This document shows positions 1 to 8,678 of a DNA stretch of 64,000 bases, one piece after another. The translations under genes and the position numbers were made by a program. Source of the DNA: DATMER01 sp035556715 (GTDB lineage: Bacteria > Acidobacteriota > Thermoanaerobaculia > Multivoradales > UBA5704); the NCBI GenBank assembly GCA_035556715.1, contig DATMER010000081.1:1-64000 (forward strand). The letters run 5' to 3'. A model generated the notes under the pieces. It did not search any database. It was not told the origin of the DNA and worked only from the letters and a program-made list of their open reading frames with translations. Numbering within the stretch: position 1 is the first letter of the stretch; every line of letters begins with the position of its first letter.

Positions 1-918
1 GACTTCCTCACGCTGTGCAAGACGCCCGAGCTGGCGGCGGAGGTGACCCTCCAGCCGGTTCGCATCCTCGGGGTCGACGCCGCCATCCTCTTCGCCGACA
101 TCCTTCTCCCGCTGGAGGCCATGGGCGCCGAGTTGCAGTTCGTGAAGGGGGACGGCCCGAGCTTCCCGAATCCGGTGCGGAGCCGCGAGGACATTGCCCG
201 CCTGCGCGCTCCGGATGTTGACGCGACCCTCGGCTACGTCTTCGATGCCATGCGCCTGGTGCGCCGCGAGCTGGAAGGAAAGATCCCCGTCATCGGCTTC
301 GGAGGCACGCCCTGGACTCTCGCCGCCTATCTCGTGGAGGGCGGAGGCTCCAAGCACTTCGACAAGCTCCTTGCCTGGAGCTACTCCGATCCCGAAGGGC
401 TTGCCGTGCTCCTCGACCGGATCGCCGACGTCTCCATCGCCTATCTTCTCGGCCAGATCGACGCGGGCGGCCAGGCGCTCCAGCTCTTCGACACCTGGGG
501 CGGCCTGCTCGACCTGGAGCGCTGGCGCGCGCTCGCCCTCCCCCCGCTCCGGAAGATCGTCGACAGGATTTCCGGCCGGGTGCCGCTGATCTATTACGTC
601 AACGGCGGCGGCCATCTCCTGGAAGGGATGCGCGAGCTGCCAGTCGACGTGCTCTCGGTCGATTGGCGCCAGCCGCTCAGCCGGGTGCGCCAGGTGGTGG
701 GCAACCGCACGCTCCAGGGGAACTTCGACCCCGCGGCCCTGCTCGGCCCGATTCCCGAGATCGAGCGCTTGGCCGAGAAGGTGATTGAGGAAGGGCGCGG
801 AGGAGGCCACATTGTGAATCTGGGACATGGAATTCTTCCCATGACCCCGGTCGAGAATGCGAAGGCGTTTGTCAGCGCGGTTCAGCGGATGTCCGCAGCG
901 CCTCCGCGGCCCGTGTGA
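1..918 (+). CDS. hemE: Uroporphyrinogen decarboxylase HemE (5' end outside window)
   Basis: This enzyme decarboxylates the four acetate side chains of uroporphyrinogen III to give coproporphyrinogen III in cytoplasmic haem synthesis. The open frame runs in from base 1 (DFLTLCKTPELAAEVTLQP), so roughly the first 40 residues of a normally about 345-residue protein are missing. Family segments are clear: GVDAAILFADILLPLEAMG, the conserved PWTLAAYLVEGGGS loop, NGGGHLLEGM, and the C-terminal NLGHGILPMTPVENAK. The last 47 bases overlap the end of the convergent cytochrome gene, so the two 3' ends share sequence on opposite strands. No terminator is visible between them. The identification is firm; only the start is unknown. 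Confidence 0.96.
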   Translation, partial: DFLTLCKTPELAAEVTLQPVRILGVDAAILFADILLPLEAMGAELQFVKGDGPSFPNPVRSREDIARLRAPDVDATLGYVFDAMRLVRRELEGKIPVIGFGGTPWTLAAYLVEGGGSKHFDKLLAWSYSDPEGLAVLLDRIADVSIAYLLGQIDAGGQALQLFDTWGGLLDLERWRALALPPLRKIVDRISGRVPLIYYVNGGGHLLEGMRELPVDVLSVDWRQPLSRVRQVVGNRTLQGNFDPAALLGPIPEIERLAEKVIEEGRGGGHIVNLGHGILPMTPVENAKAFVSAVQRMSAAPPRPV

Positions 919-2728
919 ACGTCGGATCCACCGCCAAAGCCTGCTGATAGCTCTCCGCCGCCTCCTGCATCCGGCCCTGCGCAGCCCGCACCTCCCCCAG
1001 ATGGAACCAAGCAGCCGCCAGGTTCGGCCGCAGCGCAACGGCGCGGGCCAGATGCACCGCGGCCTCCTCGTGAGCACCCTTCGCGGCGAGCAGCCTTCCC
1101 AGGTTGTACTCCCCCTCCGCCCGACCGGAGCCCCGGGCCAGCGCGTTGCGCGTGAGATCGATCGCCTCGTCCAGCTTGCCCTGTCCGGCCCGCGCCAGGG
1201 CGAGCCATTCCAGGAGAAGGAGATCGTCCGGCCGGCGCTCCCGCAGCGCGGCGAGCGTGACCTCGGCCTCGGCGAAACGCCGCTGTTGGAGCTGCGCCTG
1301 AGCCAGGTCGAGCCAGGGATCGGGCTCGGGCAGCCGGACCTCGTTCAGCTTCTTCTCCAGGAAGCGCGTCGCATCGTGGCTCCCCGCGGCGCGGACCACG
1401 GCGGCGGCGCGGTAGATCTCGGCGAGCGCCCCCGTCGGTCCCCCTTCCAGAATCCGCAGCTCGGTCAGGACCGGGTCCCGCTCCGCAAGAGGTGCCAGCA
1501 GCTCCGGCCCTCCAGGTCCGCGCTGGATGCGGTGATCGGTCATCAGCACCTGGACCACGTCCTGGGTCCGCCGCCGCGGCATGTGGCAGGAGGCGCAGTC
1601 GGCATTCTCGATGTGTCCCGCGGGCAGGCTCGCGTGACAGCCCCGGCAGGCGCTCCCCACGAGCACCTTCATCTCTTCCTTGGGTACGACCCGGTGAGGA
1701 TCGTGACAATCCAGGCAGCCTACCCCTCCCCCGCTCTCCAGGAAGCAGCGGCTCTGACGCAGCCGGTAGGCGTGATGATTGATCTCGAAGCGCTCCGACG
1801 GGGCCTGCCCCTCCTCCTCCACGTCGACCTGGACGAGGTAGTCGGACAGCGGCTCGCCTGCCCGGTAGGAGAAATCACCGCGGCCGAACCGGCGCAGACC
1901 CGGCAAGGCGACGGACGGCTGCAGATGGCAGGTCATGCAGACCTCATCCTGCCGCGCCTTCGGCAGCCGGGCGGGATTGAAGATCGCCGCGCGGATCTCC
2001 TCAGCCGGGCCGAGGCCGCCGCTCGCGAGCCAGACGTGCTCCGCTCCCGGACCGTGGCAGCGCTGGCAGCCCAGCCCCTCGGGAAGCTCGGCCGGAAAGG
2101 CCTGCGGCGCGCCCGCAGCGTCGGCGCCGGCTGGCAGCTCGGGATAGGCGTCGTGACAGAACAGGCACTCCCTCCGCACCCGCCGCAGCACGCCCTCATG
2201 GTCCGGCCGGTCGTAGCCGGGCGGCATGCCCCAGCTCCGCGTCTGGGTGTACCAGGCGAGCGGAAGCTGGAACATCTCTCCCGACGGGGTGCGGTAGAGG
2301 TAGGTCCGGGCGTTGTTGCCCGAGCCCAGAATCCAATCGACCTCGCGCTCGAAGAGATGAATGGGACGGCCCGCCGCGTCCGTCTGCCAGCGGCGGAAGA
2401 CCAGCCGCTCTCCCTGGCGGACGATCTGAAGGTGCTGGCGCGACGGAGCGTGGAAGAAGGGAGGAGCGGAGAAATCCTCGATGTCGGTCGAGGGCCGCGG
2501 CCGGAAGAACGCCCGCGCCATGCCCTTGGGCCGGTAGGACTCGGCGATCTGCGTGTGACAGACGGCGCAGGCGCGGTCCTCGACGTAGCCGGGCGCGGCG
2601 CCGCGGGTGACTGAAATCCCAAGGCCGTCCAGGTCGCGGGTGATCTTCTCGCTTTCAGGCAGATGGGGGGCCTGGCTCAGGAGCAGGGCCAATACCGGGG
2701 CGAGCGGGAGAAGGGTGAACGTGCGCAT
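872..2728 (-). CDS. Heptahaem c-type cytochrome with C-terminal TPR repeats
   Basis: A 618-residue exported protein. An N-terminal hydrophobic stretch (TFTLLPLAPVLALLLS) acts as signal peptide. Seven CxxCH haem-attachment motifs follow: CAVCH, CLFCH, CQRCH, CMTCH, CLDCH, CRGCH and CASCH, all in roughly the first 380 residues. The C-terminal part (about 440-618) is helical TPR-like sequence, e.g. EYNLGRLLAAKGAHEEAA and AWFHLGEVRAAQGRMQEAA. This is the layout of the cytochrome c3/NapC-like multihaem plus TPR proteins common in Acidobacteriota, where the haem part probably carries electrons in the periplasm and the TPRs bind a partner; the electron donor and acceptor cannot be told from sequence. 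The ATG lies one base after the stop of the S41 peptidase gene, so the two are co-transcribed. Confidence 0.85.
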   Translation of the reverse strand: MRTFTLLPLAPVLALLLSQAPHLPESEKITRDLDGLGISVTRGAAPGYVEDRACAVCHTQIAESYRPKGMARAFFRPRPSTDIEDFSAPPFFHAPSRQHLQIVRQGERLVFRRWQTDAAGRPIHLFEREVDWILGSGNNARTYLYRTPSGEMFQLPLAWYTQTRSWGMPPGYDRPDHEGVLRRVRRECLFCHDAYPELPAGADAAGAPQAFPAELPEGLGCQRCHGPGAEHVWLASGGLGPAEEIRAAIFNPARLPKARQDEVCMTCHLQPSVALPGLRRFGRGDFSYRAGEPLSDYLVQVDVEEEGQAPSERFEINHHAYRLRQSRCFLESGGGVGCLDCHDPHRVVPKEEMKVLVGSACRGCHASLPAGHIENADCASCHMPRRRTQDVVQVLMTDHRIQRGPGGPELLAPLAERDPVLTELRILEGGPTGALAEIYRAAAVVRAAGSHDATRFLEKKLNEVRLPEPDPWLDLAQAQLQQRRFAEAEVTLAALRERRPDDLLLLEWLALARAGQGKLDEAIDLTRNALARGSGRAEGEYNLGRLLAAKGAHEEAAVHLARAVALRPNLAAAWFHLGEVRAAQGRMQEAAESYQQALAVDPTFTRAAEALRTSAEPR

Positions 2729-2729
2729 C

Positions 2730-4994
2730 TCACCTGCTCACAGTTTCGATCCCCTTCTCGAGCACTTCATCCCTCCCCTCCCGCACACCCTTCAGCGTCG
2801 GCACCGCGGGAACGGTAGGAAGGATACCAATGCCATGGTGTTGCGATCCATCGTGTTTCAGCACCTTCATCCCCGTCCACGAGAACGAATAGCCGCCGGG
2901 AAGCTCGAACGGGTTGACGTTGCCGTTCGTGCCCGCGGTGGGGCCGCCTACGATCTCGGCCAGCTTGTAGTGCTCGACCATCCCCATGTAGGTCTCGGCA
3001 TAGCTGATCGCGCGGCCATCGGTCAGGAATGCCACCTTCCCCTTGATGCGCGGCTCCCGGGGCTCCAGGGACCAGTTGGAGAAATGAAATTCCATGCCCT
3101 GCCGGTCGGGACGCGTCACGATGGGCACGTTCCATCGGGCGCTGATGATCGGCGTGGCGGTCAGGTATTGCAGGACCACGGGCGAGAGCTTGCCCGGGTA
3201 GCCGCGAAGGTCGAAGATCACGCCTTTCGCCGCGGCCAGCTTCTCCACCGCGGCAAGGAACTCGCCGTCGTCGATGCGGCCGGTGTCCACGTACCAGATG
3301 CCGGGACGGATCTCGGAGATCTTCTCGGGCCGGGACTCGTCCGGGTAGGGGAACTTGACCTCGTACGGCAGGGAGACTTCGTACGGCTCTCCCTCGGCAG
3401 GCTGGATCTTCAGCCTGGCCGATTCTCCGATGAGGCCCCGGACGAGGCGGTTCACCGCGTTCCATCGAATCCACTGCGGAGTCGCGCCGGAGGTGAGCCG
3501 CTCGCGCTTGGCGAGCGCCTCGGCCGCGGGTACGCCGCCGATCGACAGGACGACATCGCCGGGACGGATGCGGTCCGCCTTGCCGGGCACGACCGCGGCG
3601 ACTGTGAGACCATCCTCGATCCAGCGCAGGGCCAGCGGCAGCGCGGCGTACTTCTGCCAATCCTGCGACAGCAGGGCCACATGGCCGTGGCCGTCGTGAA
3701 GCTGGGCCACGAGCGCCCGCAGCGTGTAGAGGAAGGCCAGCTCGTCGCGGTCCGTGGCGGCGGAGGTCAGCGCCTCGCGCAGGGCCGCCGGCCAGTCGGT
3801 CTGGACCACGTCGAAATATGGATAGAAGTGCTGGAACACGTTCCAGGCGAGGGCCACGTCCGCCAGCCGGGTGGCGCGGTCGTTGCCGGACGGCTGCCAT
3901 CCGTTCGTCGCCGGCGGAATCCACCCGTGGGACGCGGGCACGGTCTTGCCCTTTCCGTCCAGGTAGCCGTCCAGGTAGAGCGTGAGCGGCACGCGGCAGG
4001 AGACGCCGCCGCCCAGCTCCGCCTCGAAAACCTCGGCTGGCGGAGCGAGCGTCGGCGGCACGACCGGCTTGCCGGTGAGCGCGGCACAGCCGCCTTCGCG
4101 GCAGCCCGCGACGAGCGCGATCTCGTAGCCCTTCTGCCGTTCCGACCAGCTCCAGTTCGCGGGCCGCCCCTTCTTCACCGAGTCCTCCTGGTCGAACCCG
4201 GGATTCTTCAGGGGGATGGCCTCCCACGTCCCATCCGGACGGGCGGCTTCGAGCACGGCGTTGTCGACCCAGGCGCGCCCTCCGCCCCAGAGGGAGATGC
4301 CCAGGTAGAAGCCGGTGACGCTCTGCTCCAGGTCGCCGATGAGCTCGACCTCCTGCCACTCGGTGCCTCGGTACGGCCGGTCCTTCATGGCCATCGCCAT
4401 CTCCTCGCCGTCCTCGTTCCATCCCTGCGTCCACAGCCCGGCCCCGCCGTGCTGTCCGAACCCCTCGGTGCGAAGCCAGGCCCGGAAGCGGATCTTCCGT
4501 CCGGCCACGAGGCTGGGCACGACCTCCTGGCCCAGGTTGGCCGCCTCGTCGAGAAGAGGCGTCTTGTCATCGATCCGGCGGCTGCGATAGATGGAGTGGG
4601 GGCTCCCCATCTCTACGCCCAGATGGTGCCAGCCAATGATTGCCGGATTGTCCCCGGGAGGCATCAGCGCTCGATGCAACTCGGGAGCCTTGCCCGTGGG
4701 AAACACCTGGACCGTGGGAGCCACGGGCCGGAAGAGGTCCTCGAGCCGGCGCGCCAGATCCTCGGGGCTCTTCGCCGCCTCCACGTCCTTGACGGCATGG
4801 ATGGCAAAGGCGTTCCAGTTCGTATCCGCCGCTGCGTCGCTGGGATGGAAGTACCGGACATACCCCAACAACCGCGTGAACGCGGCCAAGTTGTCGAGCC
4901 CGCGCCCTTCGAGGGGCCGGGGAGGCAGGTCCGCCGGCTGGGCGAAGGCCGGCGCTACGAAGAGAAGGAAGCAAAGACGAGCGACCCTGAGCAC
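2730..4994 (-). CDS. Secreted S41-family (tail-specific-like) peptidase
   Basis: 754 residues from a GTG start at 4994, chosen because AAAGGAG lies five bases upstream and a signal peptide follows at once (VARLCFLLFVAPAFAQ). The open frame continues antisense into the next gene, but that part is not coding. After a 350-residue N-terminal region with a jelly-roll-like segment (DRPYRGTEWQEVELIGDL) comes a PDZ-like segment (IRPGDVVLSIGGVPAAEALA) and an S41 core: VIFDLRGYPG, then GKVAFLTDGRAISYAETYMG, in which the serine of ISYAE is the probable nucleophile, and VGGPTAGTNGNVNPFELPGG. Such peptidases clip periplasmic proteins or peptides; the substrate is unknown. It is first in a two-gene unit with the heptahaem cytochrome and diverges from the decarboxylase operon over 69 bases, which must hold both promoters. 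Confidence 0.85.
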   Translation of the reverse strand: MLRVARLCFLLFVAPAFAQPADLPPRPLEGRGLDNLAAFTRLLGYVRYFHPSDAAADTNWNAFAIHAVKDVEAAKSPEDLARRLEDLFRPVAPTVQVFPTGKAPELHRALMPPGDNPAIIGWHHLGVEMGSPHSIYRSRRIDDKTPLLDEAANLGQEVVPSLVAGRKIRFRAWLRTEGFGQHGGAGLWTQGWNEDGEEMAMAMKDRPYRGTEWQEVELIGDLEQSVTGFYLGISLWGGGRAWVDNAVLEAARPDGTWEAIPLKNPGFDQEDSVKKGRPANWSWSERQKGYEIALVAGCREGGCAALTGKPVVPPTLAPPAEVFEAELGGGVSCRVPLTLYLDGYLDGKGKTVPASHGWIPPATNGWQPSGNDRATRLADVALAWNVFQHFYPYFDVVQTDWPAALREALTSAATDRDELAFLYTLRALVAQLHDGHGHVALLSQDWQKYAALPLALRWIEDGLTVAAVVPGKADRIRPGDVVLSIGGVPAAEALAKRERLTSGATPQWIRWNAVNRLVRGLIGESARLKIQPAEGEPYEVSLPYEVKFPYPDESRPEKISEIRPGIWYVDTGRIDDGEFLAAVEKLAAAKGVIFDLRGYPGKLSPVVLQYLTATPIISARWNVPIVTRPDRQGMEFHFSNWSLEPREPRIKGKVAFLTDGRAISYAETYMGMVEHYKLAEIVGGPTAGTNGNVNPFELPGGYSFSWTGMKVLKHDGSQHHGIGILPTVPAVPTLKGVREGRDEVLEKGIETVSR

Positions 4995-5063
4995 GGAGAC
5001 TCCTTTCGGCAAACCTTCCCGTGAGGATAGCAGCGGCGGAGATTCGCGGTACGCTCGCGCGCC

Positions 5064-6347
5064 ATGGAAAAGCCCTTCCTCGATTACGCAGGCGGCGCGC
5101 TTCGCATGGAAGGGGTGGCGCTCGCGGAGCTGGCGGAACGGCTCGGCACCCCCTTTTTCCTGATGAGCGAATCCCGGCTGCGGGCCAACTACCAGGCCCT
5201 GGAACGGGGGCTCGCCACGGCAGGGCCGGGAACGGTCCTGCGCTACTGCGCCAAGACCAACCGTGAGACGGCCGTGCTCGAAACCATGGGCGCCCTCGGC
5301 AGCCATCTGCTGGCGAGCCACGCCGCCGAGGCGGCTCTCGCGGTCCGCTGCGGCTTTCCGCCCGAGCGGATCGCCTACGCGCGCCCCGTGCTCACTCCCG
5401 AAGAGTTGGACGAAGCGCTCGGGCTCGGGGTTCCGCTCTTCCACCTCCACCACCCGGACGACTTGGCGAAGCTCGAAGCGGCGGCAGTCCTTGCCGGCCG
5501 GCCGGTCCGGGTCTCGTTCCGGCTGCGGGGCGCGGCGGGCCTCTCGCCTCTCAGCCGGCTCAACCGGCGGCTGGGGCTCGGCGCGGACGAGATCGTCGAG
5601 GCCGCGCGGCGGGCCGCGGCGTCGCCCTGGCTGGAGCCGGCCGCGTTGAACTTCTACCTGGGCACGCAGCAGTCGTCGCTGGACGGCTTCACGCGTGTCT
5701 TTCGAGGAGTCCTGGCTCTTCTGAAGCGCGTGGCCTCGGAGGCGGGCGTGACGCTCCGCGAGGTGAACCTCGGCGGCGGCATTCCGTCGCCTACACTCCG
5801 GCGGGTGGGGCCGCGCCATGTGATTGGACGGCTACGGGACCGTCTTGCCTCCTCCCCGTCGGGGAACCTGGAAACGTTCGCCGCCCGGCTGGGAACGCGC
5901 TTCCGTGAGCTGGTCGAGACCTCCGGCCTCCCCGAGCCGCCGGTCCTCGCGGCCGAGCCGGGGAGGGCAATCGTGGGAGACGCGGCAGTGCTCATCACCC
6001 GCGTCCATGCCATCCGGGGGAGCTGGCTCTTCCTGGACGCGAGCCGCAACCACCTTCCCGAGTCGCCGCTGCTCTTCGCCCGGCGCATCCTTCCCTTATC
6101 CGGAGGAAAGGGAGCGGAGCGCTTCTGGAACCTGTCCGGCTGCACCTTGAACACCCTCGACGTGCTCGACATGCACCGCCGCCTGCCGCCGCTCGTACCC
6201 GGGGACGGCATTGCCTTCTGCGACGCGGGGGCCTACTCGATCTCCCGCGCCAGCTCCTACGCGGGGCTCTCACCGGCTGTGTATCTCCTCGAAGCGGCTG
6301 GGACGGTCCGGTTGGTCCGGCGTGCGGCAGGCGTGGAGGATCTCTGA
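5064..6347 (+). CDS. Group IV PLP-dependent decarboxylase (LysA/ornithine decarboxylase fold)
   Basis: 427 residues of the alanine-racemase-like fold III decarboxylase family. The PLP lysine is K64 in RYCAKTN. The glycine-rich phosphate loop NLGGGIPSP, the EPGRAIVGDAA segment and the C-terminal GDAGAYSISRASSYAG-like stretch (here CDAGAYSISRASSYAG) are all present. The catalytic cysteine region is SGCTLNTLDVL rather than the usual CESGD of diaminopimelate decarboxylase, so lysine biosynthesis is unlikely; it more probably decarboxylates another amino acid or an aminoacyl intermediate in a specialised pathway. No Shine-Dalgarno is seen before the ATG, so the message may be leaderless. It heads a run of five coupled genes (epimerase, methyltransferase, 2OG oxygenase, GT-C enzyme), which argues for a shared small-molecule or glycan-modification pathway. 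Confidence 0.85.
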   Translation: MEKPFLDYAGGALRMEGVALAELAERLGTPFFLMSESRLRANYQALERGLATAGPGTVLRYCAKTNRETAVLETMGALGSHLLASHAAEAALAVRCGFPPERIAYARPVLTPEELDEALGLGVPLFHLHHPDDLAKLEAAAVLAGRPVRVSFRLRGAAGLSPLSRLNRRLGLGADEIVEAARRAAASPWLEPAALNFYLGTQQSSLDGFTRVFRGVLALLKRVASEAGVTLREVNLGGGIPSPTLRRVGPRHVIGRLRDRLASSPSGNLETFAARLGTRFRELVETSGLPEPPVLAAEPGRAIVGDAAVLITRVHAIRGSWLFLDASRNHLPESPLLFARRILPLSGGKGAERFWNLSGCTLNTLDVLDMHRRLPPLVPGDGIAFCDAGAYSISRASSYAGLSPAVYLLEAAGTVRLVRRAAGVEDL

Positions 6348-7249
6348 AAGCTCTGGTCACCGGAGCCTCAGGCTTTCTGGGACGTCACCTGGTCCACGCC
6401 CTGCGGGACCAGGGCCGCGAAGTCGTGTTGCTCTCCGGAGACATCCGCGATCCGGCCTCGTACTCTCCATTGCTCGCCGCCGGGGACTCGGTCTTCCACC
6501 TCGCCGCCGTCCGCAATCATCCCCGCGTCCGAGTCCGCGACATGGAGGAAGTCAACGTCAACGCGACGGCGGAGCTGGCCCGGCGCTCCCTGGAGGCTCG
6601 GGTGGGACGGTTCGTCCATGTCTCGACTGCCTTCATTCACAAGCCCTTCGGCGCCTATACGGACTCCAAGGCGCGCGCCGTCCTGGAGATCCGGCGGCTC
6701 GCCTCCGAGGGGCTGCAGGCGGTCACCGTCTGTCCCACGATCGTCTTCGGTCCGGATCATCCTTCCCATCCCAACCGGATCACCTCCGAAATCCGCCGCC
6801 TTCTGCGCCAACGCGTTTTACTCGTCCTGGCGGGCGGCCGGCAGGCGCGCAACCTGGTTTACGTGGACGACGTGGTCCGCGGCCTCCTGGCCGCCGAGCA
6901 ACGCGGCACCGTGGGAGAGGAGTACGTGCTGGGCGGCGAAGAGATCGCGCCCAGGGACTTCGGCCGGCTCGTGCTGTCGCTCGCCGGCCTCCGGCCCGTC
7001 GCCACGCTCTCGCTGCCCGCCGGACCGGCGCTGGCCGCGGCGCGGATCGCCGACAGAATGCAGCGATTGCCGACGTCCGACCCGGGGAGCGGATATGCTA
7101 CCGCCGTCCAAATCCTTCTGCGCGAGTGGCGCTTCAGCTCCGACAGGGCGCGGCAGGATCTGGGATATCGTCCCCTTCCTCTGACCGAAGGGTTGTCTCA
7201 TACGATCGAATGGTTGAGGGCGGCAAATGGATGTCTTGAGATGGGATGA
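6344..7249 (+). CDS. NAD(P)-dependent epimerase/dehydratase (extended SDR), probable CTG start
   Basis: About 301 residues. The Rossmann motif is complete only if translation begins at the CTG at 6344: LKALVTGASGFLGRHLVHAL. The CTG overlaps the TGA of the decarboxylase (CTGA). GGAGGA lies just upstream at 6335-6340. No ATG, GTG or TTG occurs in frame for roughly 90 bases upstream, and the first downstream ATG (6425) would remove the nucleotide-binding loop. Downstream are VFHLAAVRNHP, VHVSTAFIHKPFGAYTDSKA (the YxxxK pair is Y-T-D-S-K) and RNLVYVDDVVRGLLAA, all standard for extended SDR sugar epimerases and dehydratases. It probably acts on an NDP-sugar or similar substrate of the operon. The 3' end overlaps the methyltransferase start by 23 bases. 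Confidence 0.85.
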   Translation: MKALVTGASGFLGRHLVHALRDQGREVVLLSGDIRDPASYSPLLAAGDSVFHLAAVRNHPRVRVRDMEEVNVNATAELARRSLEARVGRFVHVSTAFIHKPFGAYTDSKARAVLEIRRLASEGLQAVTVCPTIVFGPDHPSHPNRITSEIRRLLRQRVLLVLAGGRQARNLVYVDDVVRGLLAAEQRGTVGEEYVLGGEEIAPRDFGRLVLSLAGLRPVATLSLPAGPALAAARIADRMQRLPTSDPGSGYATAVQILLREWRFSSDRARQDLGYRPLPLTEGLSHTIEWLRAANGCLEMG

Positions 7250-8039
7250 AGCAACCCGCGACCTGCGCGAGCAGCAGCGCCGGGACTGGGATCGGATCGC
7301 CGCGTCGGTGCGCGATTTCCACGCCGCGCCGAGCACCCTGTACTACCGCCGCTGTGAGATCGCTCTGCTCGAGCGCTCCCTGGGAAGCCTGCGAGGCAAG
7401 CGCGTGCTCAAGCTGGACCTCTGGAACGAGGCGTTCAACACGCGGATCCTCGACTGGATGCGCGAGCAGGGGGCGGAGGTGGTGGGGCTCGACATCTCCC
7501 GCGTGGTGGCCTTCCGGGCACGCCGCAACGCCAAGTCGAACGGCCACGCGCCGGCCCTGCTGCGCGCCGACATCCGCGAGCTGCCGTTCGCGGCCGGCTC
7601 CTTCGACGCGGTCTACACGATGGGCACCATCGAGCACATCGACGAGTACCGCGAGGCGATCCGCGAAGTCCACCGCGTGCTCAAGCCAGGGGGCCGGGCG
7701 GTGATCGGCGTGCCGCACAAGTGGGACCTCTTCCTGCGTCCGCTCATGGTCCGCGTCCTCGACGCCTTCGGCCAGTACCTCTACGCGCCGGAAAAGTCGT
7801 TCAGCGCCGGGGAGCTGCGCCGGGATGTCGAGCAGACCGGTCTGCGGGTGGTCGAGCGCACGGGCATCCTCACCCTGCCGGGGCTCCTGCGCATGGCCGA
7901 CCTCTTCTTCTACACCCGGGACATCCCCCTCTACCGGCTGAGCCCCCTCTTCCTCGCGCCCTTCCAGTTTCTGGAGACACGCTGGCGCTGGCCGGGCCGC
8001 TTCGGCTATCTCCTGACGGTCGTGGCCGACAAGCCTTAA
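7227..8039 (+). CDS. Class I SAM-dependent methyltransferase
   Basis: 270 residues. A helical N-terminus (EATRDLREQQRRDWDRIA) precedes a Rossmann-like methyltransferase domain: GKRVLKLDLWNEAFNTRIL at motif I, AEVVGLDISRVV as motif II, LRADIRELPFAAGSFDAVY as motifs III-IV, and HRVLKPGGRAVIGVPHK as motif VI. Motif I lacks the classic GxGxG (it reads LDLWNEAFN), which is unusual and may lower or change SAM binding. The second half carries hydrophobic segments like those of membrane-associated lipid or glycan methyltransferases. The ATG lies inside the end of the epimerase gene, so translation is coupled. The product of the operon and hence the methyl acceptor are unknown. Confidence 0.82.
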   Translation: MDVLRWDEATRDLREQQRRDWDRIAASVRDFHAAPSTLYYRRCEIALLERSLGSLRGKRVLKLDLWNEAFNTRILDWMREQGAEVVGLDISRVVAFRARRNAKSNGHAPALLRADIRELPFAAGSFDAVYTMGTIEHIDEYREAIREVHRVLKPGGRAVIGVPHKWDLFLRPLMVRVLDAFGQYLYAPEKSFSAGELRRDVEQTGLRVVERTGILTLPGLLRMADLFFYTRDIPLYRLSPLFLAPFQFLETRWRWPGRFGYLLTVVADKP

Positions 8040-8042
8040 GAC

Positions 8043-8678
8043 ATGGAAGCGTACCGACACGTGCCGGGTTTCCTCTCCGGCGAGGAGCTGGGCCGGCTCA
8101 CCCGCCTGATCGAGGACCATGAGGATCTGTACACCGAGGTACACGGCCGGGGCGGTCTGGGACCGCGCTACCGGGTGATCGACGGCGACCAGATCCACGA
8201 AAAGCTGTCCGAGGTGGAAGAGCTCGGCGACCGGCGGGTACGGCCGCTGGCCGAGCAGTTCGCGGGAGGGGCCTTGCGTCCCCTCGGCAGCTCCAAGCGG
8301 TCCATGCGCGTCCAAGCTTATGAGCGGCGGGAGCATGGCTTCCGCTGGCACCTGGACGGCCATGCCTACGTGGCCCTGGTGACGCTCAAGAACACCAACG
8401 GCGGCGAGACGCAATTCATCTCGCCCGCGCTCACGCGGTTCCTGCGCTTCCTGCTCTATCCCCTCTACGCGGTCCCCCAGGTCTTTTCGATCTTTCCGCG
8501 GAGTGCCGTCACCGCCAAGGCCGGGGATCTGCTGGTGATGCGCGGAGCCCGCACGCTCCATCGCGGGATCACGCTCTCGGACCAGGGGGAGCGCATCCTG
8601 CTCGCCTACACCTTCGACTCTCCGGGCAAGAAGCCGAACCCCCTGCGCGATTGGATCGCCCGCCGGCTGAACTATTGA
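8043..8678 (+). CDS. 2-oxoglutarate/Fe(II)-dependent dioxygenase (prolyl-hydroxylase-like)
   Basis: 211 residues of the double-stranded beta-helix 2OG-Fe(II) superfamily. The iron triad is visible: HxD in FRWHLDGHAY (H103, D105) and the distal histidine in ARTLHRGITL (H173). The 2OG-binding arginine is probably R184 of GERILLAYTF. NGGETQFISP matches the strand before the distal histidine in P4H-like enzymes. It would hydroxylate or desaturate a substrate in the cytoplasm with release of succinate and CO2. It starts three bases after the methyltransferase stop and its own stop overlaps the next gene as TTGA, so it belongs to the same transcript. Confidence 0.85.
   Translation: MEAYRHVPGFLSGEELGRLTRLIEDHEDLYTEVHGRGGLGPRYRVIDGDQIHEKLSEVEELGDRRVRPLAEQFAGGALRPLGSSKRSMRVQAYERREHGFRWHLDGHAYVALVTLKNTNGGETQFISPALTRFLRFLLYPLYAVPQVFSIFPRSAVTAKAGDLLVMRGARTLHRGITLSDQGERILLAYTFDSPGKKPNPLRDWIARRLNY

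Noticed and set aside
2730..5819. 1029-residue protein for the S41 peptidase
   Set aside because: The first 275 codons are antisense to the PLP decarboxylase and lack protein-like text; a GTG at 4994 with a ribosome site and signal peptide is the real start.
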